Shown here in pieces: positions 57,151 to 64,000 of a DNA stretch of 64,000 nt (position 1 is the stretch's first letter; every line of letters begins with the position of its first letter). Below the pieces are notes generated by a model, which was not told where the DNA came from, did no database searches, and saw only the letters and a list, made by a program, of their open reading frames with translations. The stretch is from Neovahlkampfia damariscottae (taxonomy: Eukaryota > Heterolobosea > Selenaionea > Neovahlkampfiida > Neovahlkampfiidae). Location: assembly GCA_016618085.1 (NCBI GenBank), contig JABLTG010000060.1, positions 8,405 to 72,404 of the forward strand, given 5' to 3'. Made by a program: the position numbers and the translations under genes.

Positions 57151-57514
57151 TTTTTGTGTTTTTAATGAGAATTTTTCAATTGGTTTATCGCATTTTATTA
57201 TATTATCCAACCAATCACATTGCATTATTCCCGTTTTCTCCTTCGTTTGCTGTTATTTTGAATTGAAAATTAACCAAAGTTCTTTAACATCAAAGTCATC
57301 ATCTTGTACAAGTTACCTATTTTCAAAATAAAAATTTCAACCCAACAAGTATCCGTTGAGAAAAGTAAAATAATTGGAAATATTTCACACCAATCATAAT
57401 CTGTGATTTGTTTGACGTTGAATTTTCAATTTCTGAATTGCCAAACTTTGAAAATTACCAATTCGAATCATAAATAAACTTCAAAGTTTCAAATAATCTT
57501 CAAGTGATTACCTT
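57151..57514. other. Intergenic region between HAP2-like copy 2 and the SH2 gene
   Basis: This 364-bp gap holds the copy 2 promoter boxes at 57179 and 57211 and a further CCAAT at 57392. I see no coding frame worth calling. Confidence 0.5.
57179..57183 (-). promoter_or_regulatory. CCAAT box of HAP2-like copy 2
   Basis: It is 28 bp upstream of the ATG at 57150; a second CCAAT is at 57211. Confidence 0.55.
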
Positions 57515-58764
57515 TTATTTTTTAAATTCTGAAATGACTTCTTCTTTTGCTCCAAGTTCACTAAAATCTCTTGATTTTAATGGACCCCAAAAATAAGTAA
57601 AATCCATTTTCCTTTTCCTCGCAATAGAATCAGGAGGTAAATCTTGATAGCTAAAAACCTTCTCCACTTTAATTTTCTTATCATCATAAGGATACTTAAA
57701 AGACAATGAATATTTTTCAATCAATGATTTCAATGATGTTTTTGTTTTTTCTGATGTTGTCAAATAATATAATTCTTCTTGTTGATAAACTTTAAAATGA
57801 ATAGTTGAAGGTTTATAATTTATATCTTCTTCAACACATGAAATGTAAATACAACCAGGTTCTTTTTCATTAAATCTAACTAAAAATGTTCCAATTTTTT
57901 GTGAATCTAATAAATTTTGACATACAAGTGAACTCATTGATCCAAAAAAATAATTTGATTCACATAATGATTCTACATTATCAATACATTTGTTAAATGG
58001 TCCAAACCAATTTAAAAAGATTTTAAAGTCTCCAGCAGAAACAATTTCATCAGATGTTGGATCTAAAATTGTGGCAACATAATCTTTGAATGGTTTGAAT
58101 TTCTTTTTCATTGCATCTACAAATTTTTCTTTTGGAATACCAAAATTCTTTATAAGTTTTAATTTTTTTTTTCTTCTTACTTGTCCTCCTACTGTTTCAC
58201 ACCAGAATTTATTTGCTTCTTCGTCAGTATCAGAAACTTTGAATTTAATATCTGGATGATTTCTTTTCTTTTCTCTTTCAAATTGTTGTAAGAATCTTTC
58301 TAAACAAACAAGTCCTTGACCATGTAAATTTAACAACATCTTTATTTTTTTTTGAATTAAAAAATAAAAAAGATTACCTCAGTTTCATCTTTTAAGTCAA
58401 AGTATATTTTGATATTGATGTTAGACATTTCTTTTTTTTTAAAATCATTTTCAAATCTTTGATTAAAACAGTGAAGAATTTTTAAAAGACAAAAGAAACT
58501 AGCATTCACAAGTTCAGAACCAGTCACTCTTTTGGATGAATAGTCTTTATCAAAATAAGCAAATTTTGTTCCCATGGTTCTGAAAACGTTTCTTAGAGAA
58601 GCATAAGATTCATGTCCGACTGTATTTTCAACAGCTGTATTAAGAGCTGAATTAATTCCTTTTATTCTATCTTTGATTGTTCCTCTTGCGTTAAATGGGT
58701 CTCCATCTTCAGGAGAAGACAATATACCAGCTGTTAACCGTTGTGATAAACGACTGGTCAACAT
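57515..58764 (-). CDS. SH2-domain protein resembling the Cbl TKB module
   Basis: Three exons on the minus strand, 58764-58378, 58339-58181 and 58147-57515, give 392 aa. The C-terminal part is an SH2 domain with the phosphotyrosine-binding Arg in GTFLVRFNEKEPGCIYISC. Before it comes a segment comparable with the Cbl EF-hand part (EEANKFWCETVGGQNFGIP, then SAGDFKIFLNWFGPF, against Cbl's AAEFWRKFFG and EFDIFTRLFQPW), and before that a helical region that could be the four-helix bundle. The order 4H-EF-SH2 is that of Cbl, but no RING finger follows, so it is not an obvious ubiquitin ligase. It implies phosphotyrosine signalling in this organism. A STAT-type linker-SH2 is the alternative. Confidence 0.68.
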
Positions 58765-58772
58765 TTTTTTTG

Positions 58773-58777
58773 ATTGG
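58773..58777 (-). promoter_or_regulatory. CCAAT box 8 bp from the SH2-gene ATG
   Basis: On the minus strand GTCCAATCAAAAAAA runs straight into the ATG at 58764. Confidence 0.6.
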
Positions 58778-58914
58778 ACAACTATCAGAAAAGACAAAAA
58801 CAAAAAAATTTGATCTAATTTTAATATGATTGAAAGAGAAGAGATTTATCTCAATTTGGATTTATTGAGAGTGACCAATCATATGTTTACAAGTTTTTTT
58901 CTTCGGAGTTGTCA

Positions 58915-60442
58915 ATGCGAAAGGTGTTAATTATATTGATTTTATTTTTGATTTCGTTCACTCAATCAAAACTATTTCAAGGAAAGGATATTGTTGATGA
59001 TGCAAAATGTACGATAGGAGACATTGATGAAGCAAATTCACTTTTGAATCCACTACTCAATAAATTGAGAGTAATTTTAAAATATTCCATTAATAATAAT
59101 TAGAAAACAACATTTTTTAAAATTTTTAAAGTGGACCTCGAAAGTGAGTGTCCTTATTGGAGAAGAAATTTTCTTTGTTCAAGAAAATCAGGCTCTGATG
59201 AACCACCATCATGTTCTGTTTGTAAATGTAATGAAACTGAAATTCCTGAACCATGGAAGATTAAATTTGACAATAACAAAAAAAATAACAAAGTAAATCC
59301 ATTTTCAAAACTTGTTAGACCATGGAAAGATGAACCAAAAAATTTATGGTTTCCAAAGCAAGAAGAATCAAGTAAAATAAAAAAAATAATCAATTTATAC
59401 TTCTCCATTAGAAATGACTTACGCAAATTTATTGTTAAATCCAGAAGGGTAAATTTCACACAAATAATTTTTAAACTCAAATCAACAGAAACACTGGATA
59501 TGTTGGAAAAGAAGCAAATAGGTAACTATATCAATTTATTTTTTAATCCATAATTAGAGTCTGGCAAGAAGTTTATTCACAAAATTGTTTCAAAGGTAAA
59601 TTAGAAGATATGTGTCTTGAACAAAGAGTATTTTATCGATTAGTTTCTGGTTTTCATTCATCTGTATCTATGCATATTATTCATAAATTCTTCAATCAAA
59701 AAGATGTTTTCAATGTAAATAATGGAAAACCATTATCATCACCAAATTATGATGAATACAAAAATAGATTTGAAAAATTTCCAGAAAGAATTCAAAATTT
59801 ATTTTTCATTTATACCTTTTACATTAGAGCAATTCAAAAAGTTAAACCATTCTTGATAAACTATGATTTCAATACTGGAAATAAAACAGAAGATGATCAA
59901 ACTAAGGATTATATGAATGAATTATTACAAACAAAAGTATTGTGTCAATTTTGATATTTATTATTTTAGGTTTTATGTCATGATAAACCAATTTTTGATG
60001 AATCAATCATTTTTAGAAATGCTGAAAAATATTATTTAATTCAACAAATAAGAGAACATTTTTATAATATTTCAACTGTCATGGGTAATAATATATTTAT
60101 TTCTAATCAATTAGATTGTGTTGCTTGTGAAAAATGTCGTTTATGGGCGAAATTACAAACATTAGGATTAGCAACAGCCTTAAAAATAGTTTTATCTGAA
60201 GATACAGATGAATGTATTACCAGTTTACAAAGAAATGAAATTATTGTTTGATGTTTTTTTTTTTTAATTTTTCAAAGGCATTTTTTAATGGATTTCGTCA
60301 ATTGTCGACAAGTGTAAAAATTGAAAAGAAATTTAGAATGATGAACCAAAGAAAAGAATATTCTTTTTATATTCCCTATATTATAGGATTTTCAGTGGGT
60401 TTATTTGCTTTATTTGGACTTTTTTCACCAAAGGGAAATTAA
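58915..60442 (+). CDS. ERO1: ERO1-like endoplasmic reticulum thiol oxidase
   Basis: Eight exons, 58915-59070, 59104-59371, 59412-59448, 59489-59521, 59558-59936, 59970-60084, 60115-60245 and 60278-60442, give 427 aa. ERO1 reoxidises protein disulfide isomerase, passing electrons through FAD to oxygen. A signal peptide (MRKVLIILILFLISFTQS) is followed by KVDLESECPYWRR, the shuttle cysteines CSVCKC, LLLNPEGNTGYVG, LVSGFHSSVSMHI and the active-site CVACEKC (about residues 331-337) in DCVACEKCRLWAKLQTLG. A C-terminal hydrophobic stretch (YIIGFSVGLFALFGLF) suggests membrane anchoring. Two exons are only 37 and 33 nt. Confidence 0.94.
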
Positions 60443-60538
60443 ATTTTTGTTTTAAATAATTGACTTGTATTTTACTTCCACGTGTATTGTTTCGATTGGT
60501 TAAATTCCTTAGATTTTTTTCAACACAAAAAAAAAACG

Positions 60539-62734
60539 ATGGGCTTGGTTGATAAAATTAATTTTATTCCTACCAGAAAGAAAGAAATTCTTATGAGAAT
60601 TATTATTCTCACATTAATTTTCATCCTTGGTAATTTTTAATTTGTTTTTTTTTAAAATTAAAAAAAAAGCATTTTGTGTTCGTTTATTCGCTGTTTTGAG
60701 ATTTGAAAGTGTTATTCATGAATTTGATCCATATTTTAATTATCGTTCAACAATTTATCTCGCTGAAAAAGGTTTTTATGAATTTTTCAATTGGTTTGAT
60801 CATGAATCATGGTATCCATTAGGTAGAATTATTGGAGGAACAGTTTATCCTGGACTTATGATTACAGCAGCATCAATTTATTGGATCTTAAATGCTATCA
60901 ACATTACAATTAATATTAGAAATGTTTGCGTTATGATTTCACCATTTTTTGCTGGACTTACTTCAATTGCTGCTTATTTACTTTCATCTGAAGTTAAAGA
61001 TTCTGGTTCAGGTCTTTTAGCAGCTGCTATGATTTGTGTTGTACCAGGTTATATTTCACGTTCAGTTGCTGGAAGTTATGATTATGAATGTATTTCAATA
61101 TTTATTTTATTAATGGTATTCTATTTCTTTATCAAAGCTGTAAACACAGGTTCATTCAAATATTCACTTTTTGCTTGTCTCTTTTATTTTTATATGGTTA
61201 ATTCATGGGGTGGTTATATCTTTATTATCAATATTATACCAGTTTATGTTTTAACTTTAATTGTAACAGGTATCCTATAATTTTTTTTTTTTTTTAAATT
61301 TTTTTTTAAACAATAGGAAGATATTCATCAAGACTTTATGTTGCTTATAGTACATTTTATACATTAGGTACTTTATTATCTATGCAAGTTCGTTTTGTTG
61401 GATTTCAAGCGGTTCAAAATTCTGATCATATGGGAGCAGTTGGTGTTTTTCTTTTACTTCAATTAGTTTGTTTCATTAATTGGATTCGTTCAAATTTTGA
61501 TAAAGGAGATGATAAAAACTTTTATAGATTAGTTTCATTTGTACTTACATCTGTACTTGGATTAATTGTAACTGCTTTTCTTGTTGGAACTATAACAGGA
61601 TATATTGCTCCATTTTCAGGTAGATTTATGGTTTTATTAGATCCAACTTATGCAAAGAAACATATTCCAATTATTGCTTCAGTTTCAGAACATCAACCTA
61701 CAACATGGGCTAGTTTCTTTTTTGATTTACATATTTTAACTTTATTTTTACCTGTTGGATTATATTTTTGTTTTAGAGATATGACAGATGCATCAATTTT
61801 CTTTATACTTTATGGAGTACTTTCAGTTTATTTTTCAGGAGTCATGGTTCGTTTAATGTTAATTTTAGCACCTGCTGCTGTTCTTTTATCTTCAATTGGT
61901 ATTTCTCAACTTTTAAGAAGTTATATGAAAATTTTAAAAGAAAAACAAAAAGATACAAAAATTGAAAAAGCTAAAAAACAAAACAAAATTGGTATGGAAT
62001 TTGCTTTAATTATGGTTTTTGGTTTAACTTTTCTTTTAATGTTTTATTCAATTCATTGTATTTGGGTAACTTCAGAAGCATATTCATCACCTTCAATTGT
62101 TTTAGCTGCACGTGGAAATGATGGAAATAGAATCATTTTTGATGATTTTAGAGAAGCATATTATTGGTTATCACAAAATACACCAAAAGATGCTAAAATT
62201 ATGTCTTGGTGGGATTATGGTTATCAAATTACTGCAATGGCAAATAGAACAATTATTGTTGATAATAATACTTGGAATAATACACATATTGCAACTGTTG
62301 GAAAAGCAATGGCATCTTCAGAACCAGAAGCATATCAAATTATGAAAAGATTAGATGTTGATTATGCTTTAGTTATATTTGGTGGTGTTACTGGTTATTC
62401 TTCAGATGATATTAATAAATTCTTATGGATGGTTCGTATTGGAGGTTCAGTTGATCCAACTGTTAATGAAAGAGATTATTTATCAAAAAGAGGTGAATAT
62501 AGAATTGATAAGGAAGGTTCTCAAACTATGTTGAATTCATTAATGTATAAAATGAGTTATTATAGATTTGGTGAAATGATGACTCAATATGGTATGCCAA
62601 CAGGTTTTGATAGAGTTAGAGGTGTTGAAATTGGAAGAAAAAATTTTAATTTAGAATACATTGAAGAAGCTTATTCAACAGAACATTTCATTGTTAGAAT
62701 TTATAAAGTCAAAAAAGAAGACAATAGAAGTTAA
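60539..62734 (+). CDS. STT3: Oligosaccharyltransferase catalytic subunit STT3
   Basis: Three exons, 60539-60629, 60670-61269 and 61317-62734, give 702 aa. STT3 transfers the lipid-linked glycan to Asn in N-X-S/T sequons in the ER lumen. The first lumenal loop has [10 protein letters not shown] with the acidic metal ligand, a second acidic motif lies in [20 protein letters not shown] is the external-loop phrase, and WWDYGYQ (about residue 529) is the sequon-binding motif. About a dozen membrane spans are visible. The length is near the eukaryotic norm. The second intron, 47 bp, is the longest I place with confidence in this window. Many secreted proteins here are rich in sequons. Confidence 0.95.
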
Positions 62735-62780
62735 TTTTATTCTCCCACTTTTTTTTTTTTTTTTTTTTTTTTTTCGCTTC
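62735..62780. other. Poly-T rich convergent junction
   Basis: A run of about 25 T residues near 62750-62774 separates the 3' ends of the convergent STT3 and epoxide-hydrolase-like genes. It probably lies in both transcripts' 3' ends and is a likely source of assembly error. Confidence 0.5.
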
Positions 62781-63902
62781 TCAATAAAATTCTCTCAAGA
62801 AACTTTTGATTACATTTGAGATTTGAATAAAATCATTTGATTCAGATTCTTTTAAAAGGTAATGATTTAAATTATATCTTTCAATTTTTATAATTCTTGA
62901 AAAATAAGCTAAAAATAAATTCAAGTAATTAGTGGAAAATTTTGTGTCTAATTCACTCCAAATTAATAAAGTTGGATTTGAAACTTTTACAGAATTTGGG
63001 AATGTAGTTTTCATTGTTTCTAAATTATCTCCAATAAAATTTTTTTTAAAAAAATTAATAGTTGAATTTAAATCATCATTCCACTTTTCTAAATACATAT
63101 TTCTTTGAAATTGATTATAAAATTTATATTTTTTCATTGAATCATCTAAATTTTTGATTGTTTCATTTTTTTTTATTTCTTCATATTTCAATAAATCTAA
63201 AATAAATTGATTTGATTTTCTTTCATTTTTATCATTTTTCCATAAATATTGCATTATATTTGGATGTGGTGAATTTATAATAATTAAACCTGAAACTTTT
63301 TCTGGATGTTTATTTGCATAAATCATAGCCAATAAACCACCAAAATCATGACCCATTAAATAAACTTTTCTATTTCCATTTTGTTTTTGAATAAAAGAAA
63401 TTAATTCTTCCATATCTTTTATAAAATAATCAACATGATATTCATCTAAATTCTTTGGTTTTGAAGTTTCATTATAACCTCTTAAATCTGGAATATATAA
63501 CTTAAACTCTGTATTTAATTTTGGTATTAAATTTGAAAAAATTGACCATCCATCAGGAAATCCATGAAGACATAATACATCATCACCAAACTTTTAAAAA
63601 ATATATTAAACAATTAAATGAGTTGTTGTTTACTTTTCCACTTTGTATAACATTCATTTGTATATTATTTACAGTTATTTTCATTGTGTTTATAGCTGGT
63701 CTTAATCTTATTGCAAAAACTAAAATTTAAAAAATTAAAAATAAAAACCTCCATTTAATATTATGGTAATTAAAATAAATATTATAACTGTTGCCACTGT
63801 TAAAAGTGTGAATACATTTTCTTTTTTTAATTCTGTATTTTCAAATATTAAACTTTCTAAAAACTGTTTGGTTCTTTCTTTTGGATTTCTAAAGAACTTC
63901 AT
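62781..63902 (-). CDS. Membrane-anchored epoxide-hydrolase-like alpha/beta hydrolase
   Basis: Three exons on the minus strand, 63902-63749, 63719-63634 and 63590-62781, give 349 aa. A hydrophobic segment at about residues 31-50 (FTLLTVATVIIFILITIIL) anchors the N terminus. The hydrolase core has the oxyanion motif HGFPDGW, the nucleophile elbow MGHDFGG with Asp as nucleophile (about residue 161), a candidate acid near SELDTKFS and the catalytic His in NLNHYLL (about residue 323). An Asp nucleophile points to epoxide hydrolase or dehalogenase, and the anchored layout recalls EPHX3/EPHX4. The cap domain is Asn/Lys-rich. A CCAAT box (forward ATTGG at 63959) lies about 57 bp upstream. Confidence 0.8.
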
Positions 63903-64000
63903 TTGATGAACCAAAATCTCTCCACTTGATGTTTTTGAAAAAAAAAAAAAAGAATTTAATTGGTTGATTTTTTTTATTCAAAAATAACTTCATACCGTTT

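Noticed and set aside
1-64000. A variant genetic code, as in ciliates
   Set aside because: TAA, TAG and TGA each terminate well-defined genes (for example STT3 with TAA, the geranylgeranyltransferase with TAG, the palmitoyltransferase with TGA), and none is needed in frame within conserved regions.

Overview
This is a compact, AT-rich eukaryotic nuclear window using the standard genetic code (TAA, TAG and TGA all end genes). I model 35 protein genes in 64 kb. Most are split by tiny GT-AG introns; the 87 I placed by hand are 27-47 bp. Many gene starts lie within 60 bp of a CCAAT or ATTGG box, and many intergenic gaps are under 200 bp. The gene set includes DUF4116 repeats, copine-like C2 pairs, an SH2 protein resembling the Cbl TKB module, TBC-TLDc, an RCC1 receptor, HAP2, ERO1 and STT3. 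It suggests a free-living amoeboid or flagellate protist, perhaps a heterolobosean, but I cannot fix the species from sequence alone. I saw no tRNA, rRNA, CRISPR array, transposon or virus-derived element.

Layout. 1-3462: two tandem DUF4116-repeat genes sharing a perfectly identical 196-bp tract. 3603-10113: DHHC palmitoyltransferase, C2-domain protein, RGS protein, TM2-like membrane protein, MsrB, a small charged protein, an LSM12-like protein and a probable mitochondrial membrane protein. 10209-20764: TBC-TLDc protein, a Ser/Asn-rich protein, sphingomyelin-synthase-like enzyme, CBS protein, a secreted Lys-rich protein, Prp39 and an unknown membrane protein. 20818-30664: MAP kinase kinase with a 5-nt microexon, SAC3/LENG8-like protein, MIT-VPS9 protein, an unknown protein, DEP-ankyrin protein, BAG-like protein and geranylgeranyltransferase I beta. 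30844-39480: one 20-exon gene for a 2,678-aa receptor (RCC1 repeats, TIG-like ectodomain, Cys-rich stem, about 8 membrane spans).

39497-58764 is a run of minus-strand genes: an unknown membrane protein, a TPR protein, an eEF1A-like GTPase fused to DUF4116 repeats, a VWA protein, two tandem HAP2/GCS1-like genes carrying 9 and 12 EGF-like repeats, and the SH2 protein. 58915-63902 holds ERO1, the oligosaccharyltransferase catalytic subunit STT3, and a membrane-anchored epoxide-hydrolase-like enzyme.

The main candidate for something undescribed is the tandem HAP2-EGF pair (46880-57150). HAP2 is the eukaryotic gamete-fusion protein. Here a divergent HAP2 ectodomain is followed by a tandem EGF stalk, one membrane span and a conserved Cys-rich cytosolic tail, in two paralogues whose EGF cassettes have been partly homogenised. 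ERO1 and STT3 next door serve disulfide formation and N-glycosylation of such secreted proteins, but I read that proximity as coincidence. Second candidates are the eEF1A-DUF4116 fusion, the near-universal CCAAT start-site architecture and the very small introns.
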